Shown: one piece after another, positions 1-9,157 of the stretch
Layout of the letters: every line of letters starts with the position of its first letter
Numbering within the stretch: the first letter of the stretch is position 1
Origin: Candidatus Pantoea haifensis
Lineage (GTDB): Bacteria; Pseudomonadota; Gammaproteobacteria; Enterobacterales; Enterobacteriaceae
Direction of reading: 5' to 3'
Assembly (NCBI GenBank): GCA_018842655.1
Contig: JAGTWN010000004.1
Location: 1,860,001-1,924,000 of the forward strand
Length of the DNA stretch: 64,000 nt
Program-made: the position numbers and the translations under genes
Notes under the pieces: generated by a model
The model's database searches: none
Seen by the model: the letters and a program-made list of their open reading frames with translations, nothing else
Told to the model about the DNA's origin: nothing

Positions 1-60
1 CAAAAGAAAGACGTCATCAAAAGGACGATCGTTAACTGTAACGCAGTGGCTACCGGGGAT

Positions 61-1679
61 TTACCCGCACAGCACCATCGCACGGGCCGGATCGAGCACA
101 ATCAGCCCCGCCAGCAGAGAATCCATTTCCGGGGTGAGTCGGGCTTTGTCGCTTTCATTGCGTCCGGCTTTCAGGCGCAGTAACCGCAGACGGCGGGCCT
201 GCACGTCAAACAACAGTCCGGGCTCCCAGTCACTGAGGGTCAGTTGCGGAGCACTGGTAGTGAGTTCGCCGAGCAGGTGCAGAGCAAGCTCGTTGCGGCT
301 GTACTGCTCTGCCACCCGCGCCATGAGTAAGCGAAGTAACCAGCGGCTTCGTGGTGAGTCCATGCCCGGACGATTCTGAAGCCAGACCAGCGCCGCCTCC
401 GGGCCATCGCGGTCACCCTTTTCCATTGCTTCCGCTTCCAGCGCAAATATGTCATCGGTCTGAGCTCTCTGTAAGGTGGCTGACTCTTCGGTGAACCCGG
501 ACATGTCGCTGTTAACCTTCTCCGCGATCCAGCTCAGCGTCACTTCATCAGCAAGCGGCGTGCCGTCATTCCAGGCGAGTGTTTCCAGACCCGGCAGGCG
601 TTTAAGCATCAACTTTAGGTCGCTGAGAATATAGTCTGCCCATTGCTCCCAGGGGTTACCTGCACGGCTCAGTCCCTGCCACAGGTACCACTGCAAATCG
701 AGCCAGAAGCGATTGCCGCCTTCGGTGAACATCACATCCACCTGCTCAATCAGTTCTGTCCAGCTTTGCTGCAGGTACAGGCGTTTGAGCTGTGCACGGT
801 AGTCCGGTTTCGGGGTAGCAGACGGGTCCGACCACTGGCATCAAGTGCCGGCAACTGCTTCACCAGATCCCATCGGGCGGCTTTCATCATCCGGTGGGCG
901 GCAAGCCAGCCCTGTGGCTGCTCCACCACCCAACAGGACAGCACACGCAGCTGGCGAACCAGCTCCACTTCCGATTTAACCGCAACAGCGACCGGCACGG
1001 CATTACCCGACGACGGAATGGCGGGATTGTCTTCACCCGCCTCATCCTGGCGTGAAGATGCCACTGGCGTATCTAGCCCACCCGTCCCGGCAAGACGGGT
1101 CTCCAGCATGCGCAGCAGGCCGGCAAAGGTAGGGCGATCAGTTTCTGGTATTTTTTCCAGTGCGCTCTCCAGCAGGCACAGTGCCGCGGTGATCCGGGCG
1201 GTCTCTTCCCGCGTGACGTCCGGCCAGCGTGCCAGCGCATCCAGCACTTTCCCACTGTTCAGCCATTCGAGCGCGGCAAGTCTTGCGTTGCTGCGCTGCG
1301 GGTGACAGTGCTGCCCCGCCTGATTGAGCATCGCGGCCAGCAGCAGCACGCCGTCGGTCAGCCCCGCATCGCCGTCACGCTGGAGGCGGGCAAAGGCATA
1401 CCAGGTCACCACCCGAATATCGCGGGCATGCCAGGTCAGAATGCTTTCCGCCAGGCGGCAAAGTACCTCAGCATCAGTGCCGGACAGTTTGTTGATTTCC
1501 TCGCGCATCTGCTGGAAATCATCCTCATAAGTTGGGTCATCCCCGGCTCCATTGCCGGTCGCTAGCGGCGTCAGCCACGGTGACCACAGAGAGAGGTTTT
1601 CACGGGTCTGTGCGAGCAGCGTGGTGCGCTGAGCCGCATCCGGGAGACACAGGGCCAGGAGTGTTTCTGCCATCGCCAT
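61..1679 (-). CDS. tssA: T6SS protein TssA (ImpA family), split by a homopolymer frameshift
   Basis: Cytoplasmic TssA-type protein that in the family caps or nucleates the T6SS baseplate and tail tube. The N-terminal ImpA_N region spans about residues 1-120, followed by a low-complexity linker (about 200-230) and a C-terminal helical region. The reading frame breaks at the C4 run (minus strand) at 812-815. Restoring one C continues LLP into PKPDYRAQLKRLYLQQSW and gives one 539-residue protein ending at a TAA at 61-63. It follows tssM directly, with the ATG adjacent to the tssM stop, so the two are co-transcribed. Family assignment is confident; which TssA subclass is not. I infer the frameshift to be a sequencing error, not a mutation. 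Confidence 0.85.
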
Positions 1680-4600
1680 TTATTCATTCCCCGTCAGTGC
1701 GAGCGTGCTGTCAGCTGCGCCCGTGGCAAAAATGGTCTGCGGCAGGCTGAAGCCCTGCAGTTTGAGCAGCGCCAGCGGCCCGTCACCGAGTTCGCTGCGC
1801 ATGGTAAATTTCAGTGGGCTACCGTCCGGGGAGATCCACACCAGCTGGATGCGGCTGCTGTCAAGCGGAGTGACCAATGCTTTATTGAGCAGACGAATGA
1901 AGCCCCAGTTCCCCTGATTGCTGGCATAGAGGCGTATTTCGGTACTGGTTGAGCGCCAGCTCAGATCCACACCCGGGTAATAGGTATTGCCCGGCCAGGT
2001 AAAGCTCTGCCAGCTTTCCATCTGGTTGAAGTAATCGAGTTTCTGTCCATCGAGCGTCAGCGGCATCCGCGCCACATCCCGCGATGGCCGAGCCATAAGT
2101 TCAAAGTGAACCCCGGCATCGCCCTGGGCAAAGACGATATCCGAGATATCGGCAAGCTTGTTGATTGCAGTAAGAAACACCGGACTAATGCTCATCCCCT
2201 GACTGGCGGCCGGGTCCACCACCCAGTGACTGCCTTCCTGATGCAGAATGCCGCCAAGATTGGTCTTGATGAACGCCGCAATACGCCCGGAATCCCCACG
2301 CAGGAACTGCGCCAGCAGCGGCAAAGATGCATCACTTCCGGTGGCCTTGAACGGATAGCGTCCGGCAAAGGCGGTGTTCCACTGCGAAACAATGGTGCTC
2401 TGCCAGCGCGCGTTGAGGCTACCGGCGGCCGGAGTCAGTACCTGACGCCAGGCCAGGTCAAGCGGCTGCACAAACAGCGCCTGACCAAAACCGTTCCACT
2501 CCTGCCCGAGGCTTGCTGCCACCAGACTGCCGTAGTCACGGGTGTCAGTCAGATCGATGGCTTTACCCTGAAAAACAGTCTGGGCCAGCATCCAGGCCAT
2601 CGCCTGCGGGTCAGGTGCGCTGGTCACCTGCTGTAGTTTGAGACGCACCTGCGTCACGCGGGCCAGCCAGGACTGGAAGCTGAGGTTACCGTTCGATCCG
2701 GTACCGTCTTTGCCGGCCATCAGACCCGTAAGCGGACCAAACACGCCATCAAGCGGCCCTTTTGGTCCCTGCGCCTGCTCGATAAACTGTTTTGCACTCT
2801 TCTGGCGACCCACCAGTTTTTTGGCTGAATCCACCAGAGAGTCCGCCAGCGTTTCCCCTTTGGCCCCGGTCTGTCCCTGCCAGGCAAGCGTGTTCATCAG
2901 CGATACCAGCGGCGACTGACGTACGTCCGCCAACAGGTTCAGCTGGGCAATGGCTTCCGAAAGCGAACCTGCTTCGTGCCACTGTATGCTGTTGGCCAGG
3001 TTGAGCCAGGCGTTACCAAAATCGGTAAAGTAACGCTCGGTCAGGCGCTGTTTCAGCGCCTCCGGAGAAACATCGCTGCCCGGCTGATGGGACTTGTCGG
3101 TGAGTACCCAGTCAATTTCATCGCGGCGGGTCTTCACCACCTCATTTATCGTATCCTCAACCTGCTCTTCCCATGCCTGGCGGGTGAACATCCCCGGCAC
3201 CACTTCTTCTGAGGAGAACAGGGATGAGGCATTCGTATCGCCGCTCATGTCGGCGAGGGTTAAATCCGGCCAGTTGCGGGCAATCCGCCCGAGCATCTCC
3301 TGATACAGACCGGATTCGGCGTTACGCTGACCAATCTGTTTGAGCAAAATCTGACGTACCGTTCCCACCATTTCGCGGTCTGGGGTGATTTTCCACTCCG
3401 GGTGTGCCGGTAAGTTCTGCGCATAGAAACCGAGCAGCTTCGGCGCCTGAGTCTGCCACACGCTGTCCGGCACACCACTGCGGTGCGGCCAGACTTTCAG
3501 CATATTGCTGGCAAGCCAGTCCGCATCTGCTTTATCGGGACGGGCCAGCATCAGGTAGCCTTTAAGCAGGCCGTAGGTCTTCTGGGTGGCAGACGTGCGT
3601 GCGCTGCTTGCCGGTGGCAGCTGCACGAAGGCGTTAAGCTGGCGGTGAAGTTCGTCTGCCAGCGCATCGCGCATCAATTGTTGGTTATTACGGGCGTACA
3701 ATGGCCAGAGTATCTTCAGCGTATCGCTGTCCTGGTTCAGACCAAAGCGGGTATACCACGGCGCACCGTGCACTTCGCGGTTCTGCAGGCGGGCAATGGT
3801 CTGTTGCAGCGCAAGCTGATTACGCAGACGTTCCGGCAGAGGCTGTTTTGTGTCGGCGGCATCCCGGGCCGTATCCTGCGCCAGCCAGATTTGGGTGCAG
3901 TTGACGGACAGGGACAGCAACGTGCCAGCCCCCCAGAGCAGAACCAGCCCCAGCAGCACCAGGCGCAGCACCTTCTGCCAGTGGAAGCCGATTTTACGGG
4001 CATGCACCTGCAGACTGTCGTTTTCGAGCGCCTGCCAGACCGGTGGTGACAAGCGTGCGTGCGGTACTGTCGTCGTGCCCGGCAACGCCGGACTGAACAT
4101 CACGCCTCGCAGGCGATAAGGTGCCGGGCCGGACATCAGCATGTTGAGCATCGAAAGCAGAGACTGGCGAAGACGATTACTCAGCGCATCGGAAAGGTTT
4201 AACAGCCAGTAATGTTGCGAGTCCTCAAGCAGAGCGGTCACGCCGGGCCCCTGCAACTCTGATGACAGGGCTTCAAGCGTGGTGCGGGTCTCATCTGACG
4301 TGATCCCCGGGCCAAACAAGGCGCCGGTTGCCGGAACCCCTTCACCATCATGCGCCCATACACCTTCACAGACGAGCCACAGCCAGACCGGAAGCTGCCA
4401 GCCCAGCAGGGCATCCATTTTTTGACGCACGCGCATCAAGGTGTCCTGTTTTGCCGTATCCGGCAGCGCAGCGGCATTCATTACCTGCACTACGCCATCC
4501 AGCGGACGTTGCGGGCGCACGTCATTCAGGACGGACAGCAACTCATCATCGGGCACGCTTTCCGGCAGACCGCCGTGAATAAGCACAATCCCGTCACTCT

Positions 4601-5051
4601 CCTGCCAGTGGTCACGCTTAAGGCCCGGCACCACTTTTTCGATATCGTTGTCAGTACCCTGTACCAGCAGCAGACGCACTTTGGCTTTCCAGCGGCGACG
4701 GTAGCGCAGACGCAGGTGATCGACCAGTGCCTCAGCCACAAACCGGGAGGTATCCGCGTCGGTATGTTTTGCCTCTGGCTGGGATGCCGCCGCCTGCTGT
4801 CCGGAGGCTACCACATCCAGCTTTCCCTGTTTCTCACCGTTCTTAGCGAATACGGTTTCAAGCACCCAGCCGATGATCAATGCTGCCAGCATCAGCAGCA
4901 GGCTGATAATCACTATGCCGGTCGTACTGAATGGCCCGATATTGAAGGTGTCCTTAACCCACTCCGGCCAGAACCAGAGTGCGCCGCCAATGAGGCAGAC
5001 AGATAATGCGCCCAGAAGCAGCGCAAGCAGAAAAGTGGATGCGATTTTCAT
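1680..5051 (-). CDS. tssM: T6SS inner-membrane protein TssM (IcmF/VasK family)
   Basis: Membrane-complex component that spans the inner membrane and reaches through the periplasm to the TssJ lipoprotein. About 1120 residues, normal for the family. Two hydrophobic segments lie near the N terminus (about residues 4-27 and 45-65) and a third at about 365-388 (LVLLGLVLLWGAGTLLSL), followed by a long periplasmic region with IcmF-related and C-terminal domains. The cytoplasmic domain between TM2 and TM3 keeps the fold-like strand pattern (VRLLLVQGTDNDIEKVV) but has no GxxxxGK[ST] Walker A motif, so it is probably not an active NTPase. An upstream in-frame TTG (5066) exists. I prefer the ATG at 5051, which opens directly into the signal-anchor (MKIASTFLLALLLG). 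It is intact, unlike many neighbours. Confidence 0.9.
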   Translation of the reverse strand: MKIASTFLLALLLGALSVCLIGGALWFWPEWVKDTFNIGPFSTTGIVIISLLLMLAALIIGWVLETVFAKNGEKQGKLDVVASGQQAAASQPEAKHTDADTSRFVAEALVDHLRLRYRRRWKAKVRLLLVQGTDNDIEKVVPGLKRDHWQESDGIVLIHGGLPESVPDDELLSVLNDVRPQRPLDGVVQVMNAAALPDTAKQDTLMRVRQKMDALLGWQLPVWLWLVCEGVWAHDGEGVPATGALFGPGITSDETRTTLEALSSELQGPGVTALLEDSQHYWLLNLSDALSNRLRQSLLSMLNMLMSGPAPYRLRGVMFSPALPGTTTVPHARLSPPVWQALENDSLQVHARKIGFHWQKVLRLVLLGLVLLWGAGTLLSLSVNCTQIWLAQDTARDAADTKQPLPERLRNQLALQQTIARLQNREVHGAPWYTRFGLNQDSDTLKILWPLYARNNQQLMRDALADELHRQLNAFVQLPPASSARTSATQKTYGLLKGYLMLARPDKADADWLASNMLKVWPHRSGVPDSVWQTQAPKLLGFYAQNLPAHPEWKITPDREMVGTVRQILLKQIGQRNAESGLYQEMLGRIARNWPDLTLADMSGDTNASSLFSSEEVVPGMFTRQAWEEQVEDTINEVVKTRRDEIDWVLTDKSHQPGSDVSPEALKQRLTERYFTDFGNAWLNLANSIQWHEAGSLSEAIAQLNLLADVRQSPLVSLMNTLAWQGQTGAKGETLADSLVDSAKKLVGRQKSAKQFIEQAQGPKGPLDGVFGPLTGLMAGKDGTGSNGNLSFQSWLARVTQVRLKLQQVTSAPDPQAMAWMLAQTVFQGKAIDLTDTRDYGSLVAASLGQEWNGFGQALFVQPLDLAWRQVLTPAAGSLNARWQSTIVSQWNTAFAGRYPFKATGSDASLPLLAQFLRGDSGRIAAFIKTNLGGILHQEGSHWVVDPAASQGMSISPVFLTAINKLADISDIVFAQGDAGVHFELMARPSRDVARMPLTLDGQKLDYFNQMESWQSFTWPGNTYYPGVDLSWRSTSTEIRLYASNQGNWGFIRLLNKALVTPLDSSRIQLVWISPDGSPLKFTMRSELGDGPLALLKLQGFSLPQTIFATGAADSTLALTGNE

Positions 5052-5077
5052 AACGGAGGAGAGCAATCCCTTGAGAG

Positions 5078-6237
5078 TTATTCCGGGGTGACAATACAGA
5101 GTTGTCGGTTGTCTTCTGAAAGTTCGGTGACAATTAGCTGGGCTTCGCTACCGCTCAAACACTGACGGGCTGCCAGCTGTAACGCCTGCCAGGGAGCGGC
5201 AACGCCCGCAAACCCGACAACCGTATCAATATGGGTAATTTTATCGGCTTTAAGCCCCGGGGCATGTGCCTCCCGGGCCTTGCTGAAGATATCGCCGGAG
5301 GCCATCTGGCCACCGCTGGTCCAGGCCTGCTTCAATGCAGTTTTTTCCAGTCCTGACCACATCATGACGCGCTCAAATGCCTGGTCGAGATTGCCATCAC
5401 GGCAGACCTGCGGCCGGTGAACTTTGACCGACACGTCCGGGATGTCCTTCAGACGGCAGTTGGTAAGCAGTAGCACGGAAATGGCCTCGCCACTGTCCTC
5501 TGGCGGATGTTCGTAAAGCTGAGCACTGACCACCAGTAACGCAGCGGCACGGTCATAATGGCAGTCCAGCCAGTAATCGAGAATTTCGAGTCCCGTCAGG
5601 TCACGGATACGCACCAGGAGATGGGGAACACTTTTTTCAGGACAGACGGCAATGTCGAAAACTGTTCACCGGTATCCAGCGCCAGATAGCAGGTCAGCGT
5701 CGACGGGAGCAACGCCACCAGATTCTGGACGTGGGCGATTACCTCCTGAAAATAGTGCGCTTCCCGGTCAGCCATCTCTCCGGTGGCGGCCAGCGCCCGG
5801 TGACGAACCGGATTGCCACCATTAACGGGCTCACAGGGCATCATCAGGGGCTTTTTAGCTAACACAGCCTCGTGCGTCACTGGACTGGCAGGCCCCAGCC
5901 CGTTAATCAGGACTTCACCGATAAGCCAGGCAAAGCGCTGTCCGCGCGCAACGTCTGCGCGGTACCGGGCGGCGGTTATGGCGTTTTTTCTTTCACAACG
6001 CCCATGGAGAAGTGCGTAGCCAAAATAGCGCCCGACAACCAGCAGGCCCCACAACACGACAGGCAAGCCTGTTGCCAGCTCCCAGAAAGCTGCACCTGAT
6101 CGCTCGCCCTTCCAGAACAGGAATGTGGCCGCAGCCCCTGCCAGCAGCATCACAATGCCCAAGAACAACCAGCGTTTAAAACGCGGACGGGGCGGCAGTT
6201 TCTCCTGCGCGGGAATGCGCTCAAGTTCAACCGGCAC
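5078..6237 (-). CDS. T6SS-associated inner-membrane protein of unknown function, split by a frameshift
   Basis: I do not recognise the family. The frame opens at a GTG (6237) a few bases after a GGGG tract and just past the PAAR stop (6240), and runs as MPVELERIPAQEKLPPRPRF. Two adjacent hydrophobic segments (about residues 24-42 and 53-75) are followed by a soluble region of about 300 residues, which makes a membrane-anchored cytoplasmic or periplasmic protein of 386 residues once one C is restored in the C4 run at 5623-5626 (VFP then HLLVRIRDLTGLE). It sits between PAAR and tssM in the same operon, so it is probably an accessory of the membrane complex or effector loading. An immunity role is less likely because its base composition matches the structural genes. 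Function is open. Confidence 0.7.
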
Positions 6238-6239
6238 GT

Positions 6240-6497
6240 TTACCCCATCAGAGCATTGGGCAGTGAGCTGATAAGCGTGCAGCCACAACCACACTTGTGG
6301 CCATGGAATGCCACAGGAACACCGCGATCGCGATAATTTGGGTTACCTTCAACGATAGTGGTATCACCATGCTCAGGGCAGGAAACACGATCACCTTTAC
6401 GGGCCACGCCGATATCACCGAAGAACATGGTTGTTGAGCAGGACAGCACTGCACCACCATGAGTGGTTTTATCGCCTAACCGGATTATTCCTTGCAT
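6240..6497 (-). CDS. PAAR-domain spike-tip protein (copy 1)
   Basis: Small PAAR protein of about 85 residues that sharpens the VgrG spike. The sequence contains the characteristic IIRLGDKTTHGG start, the CPEHGDTTIVEG turn, GVPVAFHGHKC and the CGCTLISS end, with His/Cys residues that coordinate the tip metal in the family. I start at the second ATG (6497), which is about 6 nt from AAAGG; the first ATG directly abuts the Shine-Dalgarno. It is about 90% identical at DNA level to the PAAR at 9154-9399 and lies some 3 kb away in the same orientation. There is no C-terminal toxin extension: the gene ends PNALMG and the next gene begins within a few bases. Confidence 0.9.
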   Translation of the reverse strand: MQGIIRLGDKTTHGGAVLSCSTTMFFGDIGVARKGDRVSCPEHGDTTIVEGNPNYRDRGVPVAFHGHKCGCGCTLISSLPNALMG

Positions 6498-6556
6498 ATT
6501 CATCCTTTAGTTAATAATTGCTGTTAGTAGTAACACAATTACGATGATCACCTACA

Positions 6557-7333
6557 TCAATCTGATGACAAAACATCAATTCGTTGCAATGTCATTTTTG
6601 TTTGACATTCATAAATTGATATTTTTTCATTGAGAGAAACTTCACTTTTTTCGAGTCCCTCAACCTTACCAAAGATTTTGTTCTTATCAGATACCCACAA
6701 TTTAGCGTCATGCATTAATTGCTTCCTAATCGCGACGGAAAAACCATTCCAAACGGCGTTCAATTCCTTATCAGCAGTTTTATACTCATTAGATACGTAC
6801 CGATACTTTCCTTCTTTAATCTTCTTTGTTATATCATCGGAGTTTACTTTAAACCAAGCAACACCAAAAATAGTTGCAGATACCATATCTGGCTCAAAAA
6901 TATCGACATTAAAATCCTTATCATTTTTATATTCAATGTCATAGTAGATTTTCTGAGTAATTAATCCGTCAGCAAGAACAGTATGATAGTAATTAGGGAA
7001 GTATTGCCCAGCGAGTATTGCCGCGTCTTTATAATAGTGAAGATCATCGCTACCAAGGTTTTTGGAGACATTGTCATCTATACCGACTTTAACGCTGGCC
7101 AGACACCTTAAACCGTTCGTCCTTTTGAACTGAGTTGTATATTTATCAATCTTAACTGGCACTTGATGGATATTTTTGTCATTTATAGATCCGGAATTAA
7201 GAGAATCAATCTCGGAGTAAATTTTATCTGAGAGGGCATTTTTCAGTAAGTGTGAACCACATGACAACTCTTCTGAATGCACTCGTGTACAAAATACGAA
7301 TAAAACAAACAAGCCGAGAGTGTATTTAGCCAC
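6557..7333 (-). CDS. Periplasmic LprI/DUF1311-like protein (putative immunity), copy 1
   Basis: 258-residue exported protein: a signal peptide at about residues 1-20 ends near RVHSEEL. The C-terminal part (about 175-255) carries the LprI/DUF1311 pattern: LNAVWNGFSVAIRKQLMHDA, a K/D-rich turn and a final EKISIYECQTKMT with the conserved Cys. LprI-family proteins inhibit lysozyme, so an anti-peptidoglycan-hydrolase immunity role fits the T6SS cargo context; this is inference. The GTG start overlaps the stop of the upstream paralog by 8 bp, which implies translational coupling. It is strongly AT-rich compared with the tss genes. The two tandem copies share architecture but are clearly diverged. 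Confidence 0.7.
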   Translation of the reverse strand: MAKYTLGLFVLFVFCTRVHSEELSCGSHLLKNALSDKIYSEIDSLNSGSINDKNIHQVPVKIDKYTTQFKRTNGLRCLASVKVGIDDNVSKNLGSDDLHYYKDAAILAGQYFPNYYHTVLADGLITQKIYYDIEYKNDKDFNVDIFEPDMVSATIFGVAWFKVNSDDITKKIKEGKYRYVSNEYKTADKELNAVWNGFSVAIRKQLMHDAKLWVSDKNKIFGKVEGLEKSEVSLNEKISIYECQTKMTLQRIDVLSSD

Positions 7334-8129
7334 TTATTCCATCCCATTTATTATGATACGTGAAACCGAGTTCATCCAACCGATACTCAGTCGAACTTGA
7401 GTGACAATCATATATCTTTGTTTTTTCCTGTAACGAAAGAGTATCAGACTGAACAAGTTTAATATCACCACATTGTTTGTTCTTAAAGGCGATCCATTTT
7501 AAGGCATCCTTTTTCATCTTTTGCCTCACATTAGAAGAAAGATTTCCCCATTGATGATTTAATTCTCCATTAAGGTAATCATACTTACTCTTTGCATTTT
7601 CATAACGTAGTTCTGGCAATCCATTAGTCAATCGCTCTTCATTCATCTCAAACCATGCAAGAGCATTTATAACGTTATCTAAACGAGATGTCTGCATATC
7701 AACAATGACATCTTTATGGTCATCTGTGACAATAAAATTAGCGTAAAAAGAATTTATTAGAACATAATTATCACCCATATCTTGAATAAGCGAATACATA
7801 GTACTTTGTTCATAAACACGACTGGTGGCCTGATCATATTCATGGGAATATGCCTTTATAAATTTCAATAAACCCTCGTCAGCGGTAATTTTTATACGAA
7901 ATGCACAATTAAACCCTATCTTCTGCGGAACATTAGGAAAACCTTCATAATTAATAGGAAATTTTTTAATGACATCTCTGTTAACACCATTACCAATATG
8001 CAATGCATTCTCTCTAATAAACTTTGTTAACGCATTAAAAACTTCTTGTGAATTGCAATCAAAGCCTTTCGCAAAGGAATGTCCAGAAAAGAATAACAGA
8101 AAGAATACACATGCCATTTTTCTTAGCAT
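7326..8129 (-). CDS. Periplasmic LprI/DUF1311-like protein (putative immunity), copy 2
   Basis: 267-residue exported protein with a clear signal peptide (MLRKMACVFFLLFFSGHSFA). The C-terminal third matches its downstream neighbour in layout: LNGELNHQWGNLSSNVRQKM, ALKWIAFKNKQC, then LSLQEKTKIYDCHSSST. This is the DUF1311/LprI pattern with paired cysteines. The start has a good AGAGG site 7 nt upstream. AT-rich, in the same operon direction as the T6SS genes. I infer periplasmic protection against a lysozyme-like T6SS toxin, either kin immunity or orphan immunity. Which effector it would neutralise cannot be decided from sequence. Confidence 0.7.
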   Translation of the reverse strand: MLRKMACVFFLLFFSGHSFAKGFDCNSQEVFNALTKFIRENALHIGNGVNRDVIKKFPINYEGFPNVPQKIGFNCAFRIKITADEGLLKFIKAYSHEYDQATSRVYEQSTMYSLIQDMGDNYVLINSFYANFIVTDDHKDVIVDMQTSRLDNVINALAWFEMNEERLTNGLPELRYENAKSKYDYLNGELNHQWGNLSSNVRQKMKKDALKWIAFKNKQCGDIKLVQSDTLSLQEKTKIYDCHSSSTEYRLDELGFTYHNKWDGISG

Positions 8130-8181
8130 CTACAACCTCTATAAAAAATTGCCATTACCATTAAAAATTGACGATTTACTT

Positions 8182-8930
8182 TTATCGTTCAGTAACAACA
8201 TCGTAACGTGAGGTCTGCGTATTGAGTTTATAATTAACAATCACGTCAGGCCCAGTACTGTAACAATTCAATCGAATTTGAGAGCCATCGCTTTCTATAT
8301 TTTAAAAGATAGATGTCATATACGAACCAAATTCACAACCATTCATCTGCGGGTTGATGACCTGTATTAACTAACCACTTTTCTTATCAATAACATTTAC
8401 TTTATTAATTACAATACCATCAGCACTCGCTTCATAAAGGCCAATGAAACCATGTTGTTTAGTCTGCCCCCAAAATGGAATATCCAATGTCTTAGCACTT
8501 CCATTTATAACACCATCACTAACTTGAACCGTCTCCTTTAAATCTACTTTTAAAGCTGACCGTTCATTATGCCACTCTCCAAGAAAACCAGTTGAGTTCC
8601 GTGTTAGATTGAAGGGGCATTTTGAAACGTCAACCCCCTCTCCTTGAACTATATATTTTTCGAAACTTTCATCGCTGACAGCCTCACATAATACAATTGA
8701 ACTTGATTCGTTTACGCCATATAGAGGAATGGGTGACCTGTGGTTATCGTAATAGTAGCTCCCCTCTACATTTACCTTCCCCCAAAGTCATAAAACTGAA
8801 GAGACAAATGCACGGGATATTTCCCGATATAACCTTCATAATTTCTTACGACATATGGCATGTATGCAGCTTGAATTGAAGCACTCAGGAATAGTGTACA
8901 AAAACAAAAAGCAACTTTAATTTTAGTCAT
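8182..8930 (-). pseudogene. Decayed secreted immunity-like gene (frameshift plus two nonsense codons)
   Basis: Starts at an ATG with a strong GAGGTGG site (MTKIKVAFCFCTLFLSASIQA signal peptide). The reading continues through YEGYIGKYPVHLSLQFYDFG and, after adding one C to the C5 run at 8779-8783, through VEGSYYYDNHRSPIPLYG and onward. The same frame then meets TAG at 8371-8373 and TAA at 8302-8304, yet coding resumes after each (LIQVINPQMNGCEF; NIESDGSQIRLNCYSTGP) until TAA at 8182. Both stops are one C-to-T change from CAG/CAA. Unlike the homopolymer frameshifts elsewhere, these look like real inactivation. The product would be a 249-residue periplasmic protein whose IGKYPVHLSLQ/GSYYY pattern is typical of small secreted proteins found near toxins. 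I infer an immunity gene in decay. Confidence 0.6.
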
Positions 8931-8954
8931 CGTTCCACCTCGATTTTGAATCAA

Positions 8955-9157
8955 TTAAAACGCATCAGCTAAGACGTTAGTTGATTTGATTTTTTCAAAA
9001 TGTCCGCGTCGTTTTTCATAGCTAGTTGTATGAAGATTCACTTTTGCCGTGATTTTATATACTACTGCTCCCGTATCACCCTGATCAGCAAGTTCATAAA
9101 GTTTTTCACGGAGCCAGAAGTAAACGGCTAAACGTACGCAGTAGATCCTTTCCTCAA
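8955..9157 (-). pseudogene. Orphan C-terminal fragment of a GH19-like peptidoglycan hydrolase
   Basis: About 65 codons, open up to a TAA at 8955, beginning exactly where the second PAAR ends and in a different frame from it. The peptide reads AVYFWLREKLYELADQGDTG, then ITAKVN, then YEKRRGHFEKIKS. This matches the end of GH19-type lysozymes and endolysins, where an AAWFW...NELAD...F.AVTRRIN segment is followed by DR...(W/F)...K. There is no start codon or Shine-Dalgarno of its own and no catalytic part. I read it as the tail left after a PAAR-fused or PAAR-linked lysozyme effector was deleted by recombination. The family assignment is from pattern memory only. Confidence 0.5.

Noticed and set aside
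1-17. Possible start of a further T6SS gene (ATGACGTCTTTC on the minus strand)
   Set aside because: Only six codons are visible and there is no strong ribosome site, so it cannot be assigned.
643-1305. Plus-strand open frame of 220 codons opposite tssA
   Set aside because: Shadow frame within tssA; composition is that of antisense high-GC coding DNA.
4350-5006. Plus-strand open frame of 218 codons opposite tssM
   Set aside because: Shadow of the tssM codons; no ribosome site or family pattern.
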